Assembly: GCA_016190535.1 (NCBI GenBank) | Contig: JACPQK010000066.1 | Span: 1-6,512, forward strand | Length of the DNA stretch: 6,512 nucleotides | Origin: Chloroflexota bacterium | GTDB taxonomy: Bacteria > Chloroflexota > Dehalococcoidia > JACPQK01 | Direction: 5' to 3' | In this document: in pieces, positions 1 through 6,113 of the stretch | Numbering within the stretch: the first letter of the stretch is position 1 | Layout of the letters: each line of letters begins with the position of its first letter | Program-made: the position numbers and the translations under genes | The notes under the pieces: model-generated | Databases searched by the model: none | What the model was told of the DNA's origin: nothing | The model's input: only the letters and a program-made list of their open reading frames with translations

Positions 1-1047
1 CTGGACCAGCTCCACGCCGAAACGCTGGGAGAAGTCTCGAAGCGACAACCCGGATGCCAGCCGGAGGCCCAGGATCACCGTCTCTGCCCGCTCCAGGGGG
101 GCGGAGACAGCCTCCAGGCCGGCCAGGGGGCTGCGGGAACGGACCACGTCCTCAGTCCCCCCAGAGGAGGGGCACAGCCCGGCCACCTGCCGGATGTAGG
201 TAGCCGGGTATGCTATGTTGTAGAAGCGGTAGCCCTGCCAGGAGGAGTGTCCCCCCGCTCCCAGGCCCAGGTAAGGCCCATTTCGCCAGTAGACAAGGTT
301 ATGGCGGCACTCCCCACCGGGGCGTGCCCAGTTTGATATCTCGTAGTGGCTGTAGCCCGCCTGGGCCAGCATCTCCTCCGCCAGCCGGTACATATCCGCT
401 GCCAGGTCGGGGTCCGGCGCTGGCACCTCCTGCTCTGCCACTCGCCGGGCCAGGGGAGTGCCCTGCTCCAGGGTAAGGCAGTAGAGGGAGAGGTGGTCCG
501 GCTCCAGGCGCAGCGCCGCCTCCAGGGTGGCCTGCCAGCATCCGATGGTCTGGCCGGGCAGGCCGTAGATCAGGTCCAGGTTGATGTTAGCGAAGCCGGC
601 CTGCCGCGCCAGGTCGAAGCTTTCCTTTGCCTCCGCAGCGGAGTGGATGCGCCCCAGCAGGCGCAGCTCCGCATCCCGGAAGCTCTGGACGCCCAGGCTC
701 AGGCGGGCTACCCCCAGGCGGCGGGCCGCCACCAGCCAGGCCTGGCCCACCGTGCCCGGGTTGGCTTCCAGACTGACCTCGGCTCCAGGGACCAGGCCCA
801 GGTGGCGGCCCGCCGCCTCCAGGAGACGGCCCAACTGCCGCGGGGAAAGCAAGGACGGAGTGCCCCCACCCAGATAGAGGGTCGCCACCGTAAGGTCCTG
901 ATCACCCCACAGCTCCATCTCCCGGGCCAGGGCCGCCACATAACTGTCTATCAGCCCCTCCATGCCCGGGTAGGAGTTGAAGTCGCAGTAGGCGCACTTG
1001 CTCCGGCAGAAGGGGATGTGCAGATAGAGGCCGATGGCCTGGGACAT
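1..1047 (-). CDS. hemW: HemW, radical-SAM heme chaperone (C-terminus cut by window edge)
   Basis: This is a HemW-type radical SAM protein, formerly annotated as oxygen-independent coproporphyrinogen III oxidase-like. Family knowledge says it binds a [4Fe-4S] cluster and SAM and acts as a heme chaperone, not as the oxidase. The frame is open from an ATG at 1047 to base 1, giving 349 codons; family members are about 380 residues, so roughly the last 30 are missing. The cluster motif is C14-x3-C18-x2-C21 followed by D22-F23; HemN proper has a fourth cysteine at the F23 position, so this favours HemW. Other conserved blocks are GGGTPS (60-65), EANPGT (94-99), RLSLGVQSF (115-123), a YGLPGQT block (161-167), YEISNWA (235-241) and HNLVYW followed by YLGLGAG (249-265). 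A GGAG ribosome site lies 7 nt before the ATG. It is transcribed away from the marR-MFS pair. The family call is secure; distinguishing HemW from HemN rests mainly on the cysteine motif. Confidence 0.95.
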   Translation of the reverse strand, partial: MSQAIGLYLHIPFCRSKCAYCDFNSYPGMEGLIDSYVAALAREMELWGDQDLTVATLYLGGGTPSLLSPRQLGRLLEAAGRHLGLVPGAEVSLEANPGTVGQAWLVAARRLGVARLSLGVQSFRDAELRLLGRIHSAAEAKESFDLARQAGFANINLDLIYGLPGQTIGCWQATLEAALRLEPDHLSLYCLTLEQGTPLARRVAEQEVPAPDPDLAADMYRLAEEMLAQAGYSHYEISNWARPGGECRHNLVYWRNGPYLGLGAGGHSSWQGYRFYNIAYPATYIRQVAGLCPSSGGTEDVVRSRSPLAGLEAVSAPLERAETVILGLRLASGLSLRDFSQRFGVELVQ

Positions 1048-1054
1048 ATTACAG

Positions 1055-1058
1055 CTCC
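1055..1058 (-). promoter_or_regulatory. Ribosome binding site of hemW
   Basis: On the minus strand the sequence reads GGAG, then 7 nt, then ATG at 1047. The spacing is good and supports this start for hemW. No convincing -10/-35 pair was found for hemW in the 94-bp gap. Confidence 0.7.
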
Positions 1059-1091
1059 ATAATACTACATAGACAGGTTACGAGGTCCTGC

Positions 1092-1120
1092 TTTACAGAC
1101 TAACTTCGATTGGATATAAT
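1092..1120 (+). promoter_or_regulatory. Sigma-70-type promoter of the marR-MFS transcript
   Basis: TTTACA at 1092-1097 and a perfect TATAAT at 1115-1120 are separated by exactly 17 bp, a near-consensus housekeeping promoter. Transcription would start near 1126-1128, leaving a leader of only about 15 nt before the ATG at 1142. Short palindromes AATATT (1118-1123) and AACGTT (1125-1130) sit on the -10 box and the predicted start. This is where a MarR repressor would often bind, but 6-bp palindromes are weak evidence. The gap is distinctly AT-rich compared with the flanking genes. Confidence 0.75.
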
Positions 1121-1141
1121 ATTTAACGTTTTCCTAAGATA

Positions 1142-1642
1142 ATGGAGATGAAAGCTACCGCCAGAACCCCTCGGGAACGGCTAGAGCAGCGCCTGTCTCA
1201 GCTTATGGACAGGATGGTACTCTCCATGAGGCCACCCGTGACCCATGTGCCTCTCCTTATGGAGCTAACTATGCCCCAGCTCAGGACGTTGCTCCTGTTG
1301 TTTGGTCTGGGGCCCCTGCGGATGGGCGATTTGGCCTCCACGCTGAGTGTCGCGCTACCTACCGCCACAAGCCTGATGACCAAGCTGGAGGAGAAGGGAC
1401 TTGCCACACGACAACACACGAGCCTTGACCGGCGGGTGGTCCTGTGTTCCCTCACAGAGCAGGGCCGGCGGGAGGCGGAGAAAATCTGGCGCATTAGACT
1501 CGAGCACTTGGATATGCTCACTTCAGCGCTAGACGAAAGGGAACTCGAACTCGTCGTGCAAGCCATGGAGCTATTGGGGTGCGCCCTGGAGAGGAGCCGA
1601 TTGGCTCCTGAAGCCCCCGGCAGCACTCCAGCCCAGTCCTAG
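1142..1642 (+). CDS. MarR-family winged-helix transcriptional regulator
   Basis: A 166-residue protein with the length and layout of MarR regulators, which bind DNA as dimers and usually release it when a small-molecule ligand (often a drug or phenolic) binds. The N-terminal dimerisation helix is about residues 10-30. The winged helix-turn-helix runs from LTMPQLRTL (42-50) through LRMGDLASTL (59-68) to a recognition helix LPTATSLMTKLEEKGL (72-87). The beta wing carries the family-typical D96-R97-R98 and ends in LTEQGR (104-109). The C-terminal helices (about 111-150) complete the dimer interface. The ATG at 1142 lies just behind a strong promoter with little room for a Shine-Dalgarno site; ATG 1148 is an alternative. 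The next gene, 54 bp downstream, is an MFS exporter, so it most likely represses that exporter and itself. The ligand cannot be deduced. Confidence 0.92.
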   Translation: MEMKATARTPRERLEQRLSQLMDRMVLSMRPPVTHVPLLMELTMPQLRTLLLLFGLGPLRMGDLASTLSVALPTATSLMTKLEEKGLATRQHTSLDRRVVLCSLTEQGRREAEKIWRIRLEHLDMLTSALDERELELVVQAMELLGCALERSRLAPEAPGSTPAQS

Positions 1643-1682
1643 CATTCTCTTGGCCCTGTTCCCCTGGCCGATGGTCTAAGTT

Positions 1683-1687
1683 GGAGG
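1683..1687 (+). promoter_or_regulatory. Ribosome binding site that decides the MFS exporter start
   Basis: GGAGG at 1683-1687 is 9 nt before the ATG at 1697 but only 3 nt before an in-frame TTG at 1691. The spacing favours the ATG, giving a protein two residues shorter than the longest open frame. Confidence 0.75.
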
Positions 1688-1696
1688 TTTTTGAGA

Positions 1697-3373
1697 ATGG
1701 AGTTATCTAAATCCAGCTTTAGGGGCAGCCCCACAGCCGCTCACACTCTGGAAGAAGATATGGGCTTTCGACCCTTGCCGCGCCGACAGGTGGTCATCAC
1801 CTTGGGCGGAGTCTTGCTGGCCATGTTCCTGGCCTCCCTGGACCAGACGGTAGTGGGTACCGCGATGCCCCGCATCATCGCTGACCTGGGCGGATTCAGC
1901 CGCTACACCTGGGTGACTACGGCTTACCTCGTAGCAGCCACTACCGTGGTCCCCATTGTCGGCCGCCTCTCGGACATTTATGGCCGCAAGTGGTTCTTCG
2001 CAGGGGGCATCGCCGTTTTCCTCTTCGGCTCAGCGCTGGCTGGCCTCAGCCGGTCTATGGACCAGCTCATCGCCTTCAGGGCCTTTCAAGGCCTTGGCGC
2101 AGGGGTCATGATGGCCAATGCCTTTGTAGCCATAGGCGATCTCTTCCCTGCCAAGGAGAGGGGCAAGTACTCTGGATTCGTATCGGCCACTTTTGGACTC
2201 TCCGCGGTCATTGGCCCCACTCTAGGCGGCGTGGTAACCGATAGCCTCTCCTGGCATTGGGTATTCTTCATCAACCTGCCCCTGGGTATACCCGTGATCG
2301 CCCTGTTTATACGGTTCTTCCCTCATACGGGCTCTGCTGGGTCACAGCACCGCCTCGACTACCTGGGGATGGGGACACTGGTCCTGGCGGTGGTGCCTCT
2401 CATGCTAGCCCTGTCCTGGGGAGGCGTCCAATACGAGTGGAGTTCCCTGCCAGTGGCAGGTGCCCTGGCGTTCAGCGCCGTTATGGTGGCACTATTTATC
2501 GCAACGGAGGTGCGGTCTGACGAACCAGTCCTTCCCTTGGAGCTTTTCCGTAACCCGGTGGTGGGTATCTCCATGGCGGCCATATTCGCCACCGGGTTTG
2601 GAATGCTAGGAGCGATCATGTTTGTGCCCCTTTTCTTTCAGGGGGTACTGGGGGCATCGGCCACCAGCAGCGGCAGTTTCCTGACCCCCATGATGCTGGG
2701 CACTGTGGCAGGGTCTGCCCTGTCTGGACAGGCCCTGTCCCGGCTAGGCGGCCACTACCGCACCCAGGGCCTCATGGGCCTGGGCATCATGTCCCTGGGC
2801 CTATTCCTGCTCTCGGGAGTCAGCCCTGATACAACTTACGGTCATGCGGTGCTGAGTATTGTAATCGTAGGCTTTGGGCTGGGCATGACCATGCCAGTAT
2901 TCACTATCGCCGTGCAAAACGCCGTCCCCTACCGGATCATGGGGATAGCGACATCCTCCACCCAGTTCGTGCGCTCCATTGGCGGTAGTGTGGGGCTGGC
3001 TCTGCTAGGTGCGTTTATGGTGAGCCAGTTTGCTTCAGGCGTAGCAGCAGACGTGCCTGCGGCCGTAAGACAAGCCCTACCCCCTGAACGCCTGGACCAG
3101 TTGTCCCATGAGCCCCGCATCTTGATGAGCCCCGACTCCCAAGATGAACTCCAGAGCGCCTTCAACCAGCTAGGGCCGCAAGGTGCAGACCTGGGGCGGC
3201 AACTGCTACAGGCGCTCCGGACTGCCCTTGCCTCTGCCATAGGGAAGGTGTTCACCGTCAGCCTGTTGGCTGGGGCGCTGGCCTTCCTGGTCACCCTCTT
3301 CCTCAAAGAGATACCGCTGAAGGAACGTCGCGGCAGGGGTAGCGCCCCAGGAAGGCTTGAGGGCACTCCCTAA
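1697..3373 (+). CDS. MFS multidrug exporter, DHA2 family (14 TM, EmrB/QacA type)
   Basis: A 558-residue inner-membrane drug:proton antiporter of the DHA2 branch of the major facilitator superfamily, by motif content. Visible signatures are motif D1 in TM1 (LDQTVVGTAMPRI, 48-60), motif A in the first cytoplasmic loop (GRLSDIYGRK, 89-98), the motif B region with R128 and GLGAGVMM (132-139), the antiporter motif C in TM5 (GLSAVIGPTLGG, 167-178) and the DHA2-typical WHWVFFINLPLG (186-197). Its length and hydrophobic segments fit 14 helices. A hydrophilic loop of about 65 residues (roughly 446-510) precedes the last helix, as in many EmrB/QacA relatives, and the tail is basic. The start is set by GGAGG 9 nt upstream. 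It follows the MarR gene with no terminator between, so it is probably co-transcribed and MarR-controlled. Third codon positions look less GC-biased than in hemW, ychF or holA, which may hint at acquisition. The substrate is unknown. Confidence 0.93.
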   Translation: MELSKSSFRGSPTAAHTLEEDMGFRPLPRRQVVITLGGVLLAMFLASLDQTVVGTAMPRIIADLGGFSRYTWVTTAYLVAATTVVPIVGRLSDIYGRKWFFAGGIAVFLFGSALAGLSRSMDQLIAFRAFQGLGAGVMMANAFVAIGDLFPAKERGKYSGFVSATFGLSAVIGPTLGGVVTDSLSWHWVFFINLPLGIPVIALFIRFFPHTGSAGSQHRLDYLGMGTLVLAVVPLMLALSWGGVQYEWSSLPVAGALAFSAVMVALFIATEVRSDEPVLPLELFRNPVVGISMAAIFATGFGMLGAIMFVPLFFQGVLGASATSSGSFLTPMMLGTVAGSALSGQALSRLGGHYRTQGLMGLGIMSLGLFLLSGVSPDTTYGHAVLSIVIVGFGLGMTMPVFTIAVQNAVPYRIMGIATSSTQFVRSIGGSVGLALLGAFMVSQFASGVAADVPAAVRQALPPERLDQLSHEPRILMSPDSQDELQSAFNQLGPQGADLGRQLLQALRTALASAIGKVFTVSLLAGALAFLVTLFLKEIPLKERRGRGSAPGRLEGTP

Positions 3374-4461
3374 ACGTTGAACAGGAAGGTAATGACGTCC
3401 CCGTCCTTTACAGGGTAGGTCTTGCCCTCCAAGCGTAGCCAGCCCCGTTTGCGGGCCTCCGCCAGGCTGCCGCAGCGTACCAGCTCATCAAGGCCAATTA
3501 CCTCGGCCCGGATGAAACCCCGTTCCATGTCCGTGTGGATCTTCCCCGCCGCCCTGGGGGCCAAGCTGCCTTCGGGGACAGGCCAGGCCCTCACCTCCTC
3601 CGAGACCACCGTGAAGAAGGAGACCAGCCCCAGCGTCCGATAGCACAAGCGCAGCAGCCGGCCAGGGGCAGGCTCCTGGGGCAGGGAGAGGGAGCGCCGG
3701 AACTCCAGGGCCTCCGCCTCCTCCAGTTGGGCCAGCTCCATCTCCAGCTTGGCGCACAGGCCCATAGTCCCCAGACGGGGCCTGTCATACTTCCGGGACC
3801 ACTCCGCTTCCAGGGCCTCCGTCTGCCCGAGCTGCTCCTCACCCAGATTGAGGGCCACCACCATGGGTTTGGCCGTGAGCAGGGCGTAGTTCTCCACGAA
3901 GCGGGCCTCATCGGGGGACAGGGCCATCTCCCTCACCGGGGTCTCCGCCTCCAGGCCCACCTTGAGGCGGCCCAGCAGTGCCCGTTCCCGGTCCAGGGCC
4001 TCCCGCTCTGCAGGCTTCGCCCCTCTGTAGGAGACAGCAATCCGCTCCAGACGCCGCTCGATAATCGCCAGGTCGGAGAAGGCCAGCTCCAGGTTCAGGG
4101 TGGCCAGGTCCCGATGGGGATCAATGCTGGCCAGGGGATGGGGGACACTCTCGTCCTGGAAAGCCCGCACTACTAGCACGAAGGCGGAGGTGGCACTGAG
4201 CTGGTTGAGCAGCGGGCCAGCGAAGCCCTGGGTCTTGCCCAGGCCGGCGGGCGGTGCTACCACATCCAGGAAGCAGACCTCACTGGGCACCAGCCTCTTA
4301 GGATGGAATATGCCTGCCAGCACTTCCAGGCGAGGGTCAGGGACCTTGACCATGCCCGCATGGACGGGTGTCCCTGCCGCCGCCTCAGCCCGTCCCCCGG
4401 TGAGGGCCTGGAAGAGGGCGGTCTTGCCGCTGTAGGCCAGCCCCAGGATGGCGATATCCAC
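3370..4461 (-). CDS. ychF: YchF/OLA1-family P-loop NTPase, divergent
   Basis: A 363-residue protein, the same length as classic YchF, an Obg-related ATPase that associates with ribosomes. The P-loop is G7-LAYS-GKT14. The switch I region is HAGMVKVPDPRL (34-45), matching the family's VPDPRL block. The fourth motif is N205-L-G-E208; YchF proteins use NxxE in place of the NKxD of GTPases, which goes with ATP preference. CAKLEMEL (236-243) fits the G5 region. The C-terminal DUF933/TGS-like domain is clear: FFTVVSEEVRAW (282-293), GKIHTDMERGFIRAEVI (306-322) and KDGDVITFLFNV (352-363). The oddity is the G3 motif, normally D-x-A-G: here it reads D66-V-V-A69, and the following residues also depart from the family, so hydrolysis may be altered. 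The start is a GTG; an in-frame TAA four codons upstream rules out a longer form. Its stop overlaps that of the exporter. It could be a divergent paralogue and not the sole YchF. Confidence 0.88.
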   Translation of the reverse strand: MDIAILGLAYSGKTALFQALTGGRAEAAAGTPVHAGMVKVPDPRLEVLAGIFHPKRLVPSEVCFLDVVAPPAGLGKTQGFAGPLLNQLSATSAFVLVVRAFQDESVPHPLASIDPHRDLATLNLELAFSDLAIIERRLERIAVSYRGAKPAEREALDRERALLGRLKVGLEAETPVREMALSPDEARFVENYALLTAKPMVVALNLGEEQLGQTEALEAEWSRKYDRPRLGTMGLCAKLEMELAQLEEAEALEFRRSLSLPQEPAPGRLLRLCYRTLGLVSFFTVVSEEVRAWPVPEGSLAPRAAGKIHTDMERGFIRAEVIGLDELVRCGSLAEARKRGWLRLEGKTYPVKDGDVITFLFNV

Positions 4462-4467
4462 GCTTCT

Positions 4468-4473
4468 ATTTTA
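4468..4473 (-). promoter_or_regulatory. Candidate -10 box of ychF implying a leaderless mRNA
   Basis: On the minus strand TAAAAT ends 6 nt before the GTG start at 4461, so a transcript would begin at or within a base or two of the start codon. No Shine-Dalgarno sequence is visible before this GTG. The -35 region at 16-18 bp spacing is poor, so the call is tentative. Confidence 0.35.
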
Positions 4474-4535
4474 TCTCGCCATAGGCCCTCTCGGTAGACG
4501 GCGGAAGGGCTGTTACCCCGCGCCCCCTCAACTCT

Positions 4536-4551
4536 TGGCAGTGGCCTGCCA
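4536..4551. repeat. Short palindrome in the ychF-fdx divergent gap
   Basis: TGGCAG (4536-4541) and CTGCCA (4546-4551) form a perfect 6-bp inverted repeat around a 4-nt centre. It lies between the divergent ychF and ferredoxin genes, about 14 bp upstream of a possible -10 (TATGAT, 4565-4570). It may be an operator or simply a small hairpin. Confidence 0.35.
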
Positions 4552-4605
4552 CCGGCGAAGGCCTTATGATAGTTCCTGACCCGCTGGGGCAGGGGAATGC
4601 CACCG

Positions 4606-4612
4606 AAGGAGG
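4606..4612 (+). promoter_or_regulatory. Strong Shine-Dalgarno site of the ferredoxin gene
   Basis: AAGGAGG is the best ribosome site in the window. It is 5 nt before GTG 4618 and 11 nt before ATG 4624, and it lies inside the longer reading frame that begins at ATG 4597. It therefore argues against the 4597 start. Confidence 0.75.
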
Positions 4613-4617
4613 CCAGG

Positions 4618-4830
4618 GTGAGGATGACCATCGACCGCTCCCGCTGTATCGGCGCCGCCAACTGCGTGGCGGTGGCCCCCACCGTGTTCCGGTTAGACGA
4701 GGAGAACAAGGCCATCGTCCTGGACGTATCTTCGGTGAGCGAAGACAAGCTATGGGAAGCCGCCGAGTCCTGCCCTACCGACGCTATCATCCTGGAGGAC
4801 GACGGCGGCCGCCGTCTGTACCCATCTTAA
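4618..4830 (+). CDS. Small one-cluster ferredoxin with three cysteines ([3Fe-4S]-like)
   Basis: A ferredoxin of about 70 residues, a small soluble electron carrier. From the GTG start, the protein opens with MRMTIDRSRC. The cluster pattern is CIGAANC, then P and VF, then a distal SCPTDAI block, giving cysteines 10, 16 and 52. Ordinary single-[4Fe-4S] ferredoxins have CxxCxxC; here the middle cysteine is alanine (A13). This pattern is known from [3Fe-4S] ferredoxins of the cytochrome P450-associated type and predicts a [3Fe-4S] or labile cluster. The chain is acidic between the cysteine blocks, as usual for electron-transfer partners. The start is uncertain: GTG 4618 fits AAGGAGG at 5 nt spacing, ATG 4624 is possible at 11 nt, and ATG 4597 has only a crowded AGGGG site. 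No P450 or reductase gene is adjacent, so the partner is unknown. holA begins 4 bp after its stop, suggesting one transcript. Confidence 0.88.
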   Translation: MRMTIDRSRCIGAANCVAVAPTVFRLDEENKAIVLDVSSVSEDKLWEAAESCPTDAIILEDDGGRRLYPS

Positions 4831-4834
4831 GCAC

Positions 4835-5836
4835 GTGGTCTACCTGCTCTACGGCCAGGACGATTTCTCTCGGGCCCAGTTCCTCGCCCAGCTCAAGCAG
4901 GAGCTGGACCCCGCCAACGGTGGCCTGCTGCCCGCCAATACCAATGTGCTGCCTGGCCCTCAGCTCACCTTCGGCGAGCTAGTCCAGATGTGTGACTCTT
5001 ACCCCTTCCTGGCCGAGAGGCGGCTGGTGATCGTGGAGGGACTCCTTTCCCGTTTCGAGAGGCGACCCGGCGAGAGGGAAGGGACACCACCCCGAGCGGC
5101 AGGGGACCTGGCGCAGTGGAAGCAGTCGCTGGCGGAGTACCTCCCCAGGATGCCCCCTACCACAGTGCTGGTCTTCGTGGATGGCCCCCTGCGCCGGAGC
5201 AATCCCTTGCTCCAGGTACTCTCACCCCTGGCCCAGGTAGTCGAGTTCGCCCCCCTGAGGGTGGCGGAGCTCCAGGAGTGGACTGTGGCCCGGGTGAAGC
5301 AGGCCGGTGGCTCCATCCACCCTCAGGCCGTCCAGCTTCTGGCTGAGCTGGCGGGGCCTGACCTCTGGTCCCTCTCCACAGAGGTAGACAAACTTCTGAC
5401 CTACAGTCAGAGCAGGCCCATCACCGCTGGGGATGTCCAGCGGCTGGTGCCCGAGGGCCGGCAGGCGACAGTGTTTGCCTTCGTGGACGCCCTGCTGGAA
5501 GGCCCCCGCTCCCAGGCCCTGGTCCTGCTCCATAGCCTCTTCCTGGGAGGGGCCGTTAGCCCTTACCTGGTCGCCATGGTCTCCCGGCAACTGCGCCTCC
5601 TCCTTCAGGCCCAGGAGCTAATCACCCAGGGCCGCTCTCGCCAGGAGATAGGCACCCATCTCGGCCTTGCCCCCTTCCCCCTGCGCAAGACCTGGGAGCA
5701 TGCCCACCGCCTAGGCAGAGACCGGCTAGTAGTCCTCTACGACCAGCTTCTAGACCTGGAAGTCGCTATCAAGACAGGCCGGCTCCCCGATGAGATAGCC
5801 TGGCAAGTGCTGGTAGCCGAAGTGTCGCCCTCATAG
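4835..5836 (+). CDS. holA: DNA polymerase III delta subunit
   Basis: A 333-residue protein of normal length for HolA, the clamp-loader subunit that opens the beta sliding clamp during loading onto DNA. The N-terminal signature VYLLYGQDDF (2-11) is typical. As expected for delta, there is an AAA+-like fold with no Walker A motif. Further matches are PFLAERRLVIVEG (57-69), VLVFVDGPL (111-119), the helix LSTEVDKLLTYS (180-191), VFAFVDALLEG (213-223) and the C-terminal collar helix with LLDLEVAIKTGRLPDEIA (305-322). The insert at about 75-100, between the clamp-binding region and VLVFVDG, is rich in charged residues and proline. The start is a GTG 4 bp after the ferredoxin stop. No good ribosome site precedes it, so translation is probably coupled to the ferredoxin. 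rpsT, a frequent downstream neighbour of holA in bacteria, is not present here. Confidence 0.93.
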   Translation: MVYLLYGQDDFSRAQFLAQLKQELDPANGGLLPANTNVLPGPQLTFGELVQMCDSYPFLAERRLVIVEGLLSRFERRPGEREGTPPRAAGDLAQWKQSLAEYLPRMPPTTVLVFVDGPLRRSNPLLQVLSPLAQVVEFAPLRVAELQEWTVARVKQAGGSIHPQAVQLLAELAGPDLWSLSTEVDKLLTYSQSRPITAGDVQRLVPEGRQATVFAFVDALLEGPRSQALVLLHSLFLGGAVSPYLVAMVSRQLRLLLQAQELITQGRSRQEIGTHLGLAPFPLRKTWEHAHRLGRDRLVVLYDQLLDLEVAIKTGRLPDEIAWQVLVAEVSPS

Positions 5837-5847
5837 GGCCCCCCACT
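5821..5847 (+). terminator. Weak hairpin across the holA stop, possible terminator
   Basis: AGTG (5821-5824) and GCCC (5827-5830) can pair with GGGC (5836-5839) and CACT (5844-5847), leaving a 5-nt loop and an internal bulge. The stop codon lies in the loop and stem. There is no run of T after it, so it is not a classical intrinsic terminator; it is the only candidate structure at the end of the ferredoxin-holA transcript. Confidence 0.2.
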
Positions 5848-6113
5848 GTTACTCGAAGTCCTCCCTGGTGTCCCGTCCCCCTAGTGTCCTGAGTCGGAAA
5901 TTCCCTAAACAAGTCAGCTCGGGCAATGAAGATCTCGTTCTACGGATGCTATAGGCAGACATCACCCTCATGTTCTCCCTCCCCTGGCCCTCCGGTCCGC
6001 GGAGTCCGATACTCTGCTCTGAGCGATACCCTGTTCGGACCGGACTCCTTCGGAGAGCCTGGCGAAGGGAAGGGAGTAAGGGGAATGGTCGGAGAGATTG
6101 TCTCAGCGCACTG
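5837..6113. other. 277-bp intergenic stretch without a convincing gene
   Basis: This lies between the convergent 3' ends of holA and ctaB. A 63-codon open frame from ATG 5926 runs to 6117, but it has no ribosome site, a low-complexity serine/proline-rich product, and a stop that overlaps the ctaB stop, so it is not called. The left part (5837-5990) is irregular, with a TAGTGTCCTGAGTCGGAAA segment at 5883-5901. The right part holds overlapping inverted repeats (5991-6048) and a small CTCC-TTC-GGAG hairpin (6045-6055). No tRNA or T-tailed terminator was recognised. Confidence 0.7.
5991..6048. repeat. Two overlapping, mutually exclusive inverted repeats
   Basis: TCCGGTCCG (5991-5999) is the exact reverse complement of 6036-6044, and GGAGTCCG (6001-6008) is the exact reverse complement of 6041-6048. 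The right-hand arms share bases 6041-6044, so only one stem can form at a time. The loops are 36 and 32 nt. Inside the loop the hexamer CGATAC occurs twice in direct orientation (6007-6012 and 6024-6029). Such a compact structure downstream of two convergent genes could act as a bidirectional 3'-end structure or be a small mobile-repeat copy. It lacks T tracts. Confidence 0.6.

Noticed and set aside
346..1062. Long plus-strand open frame of 238 codons opposite hemW
   Set aside because: It is the antisense shadow of a well-supported hemW gene; the product is glutamine/arginine-rich with no domain, as expected from GC-rich antisense frames.
1198..1626. Minus-strand open frame of 142 codons opposite the MarR gene
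   Set aside because: Serine-rich antisense frame with no motif; the plus-strand winged-helix protein accounts for the region.
3535..4176. Plus-strand open frame of 213 codons opposite ychF
   Set aside because: It is the antisense of a conserved gene, with a low-complexity Gln/Gly/Leu product and no ribosome site.
4257..4790. Minus-strand open frame of 177 codons spanning the ychF start and the ferredoxin gene
   Set aside because: It overlaps the 5' end of ychF in another frame and runs antisense through the ferredoxin; its sequence has no recognisable domain.
4566..4982. Plus-strand open frame of 138 codons over the ferredoxin and holA start
   Set aside because: It is out of frame with both real genes; the arginine/proline/serine-rich product is typical of a shadow frame.
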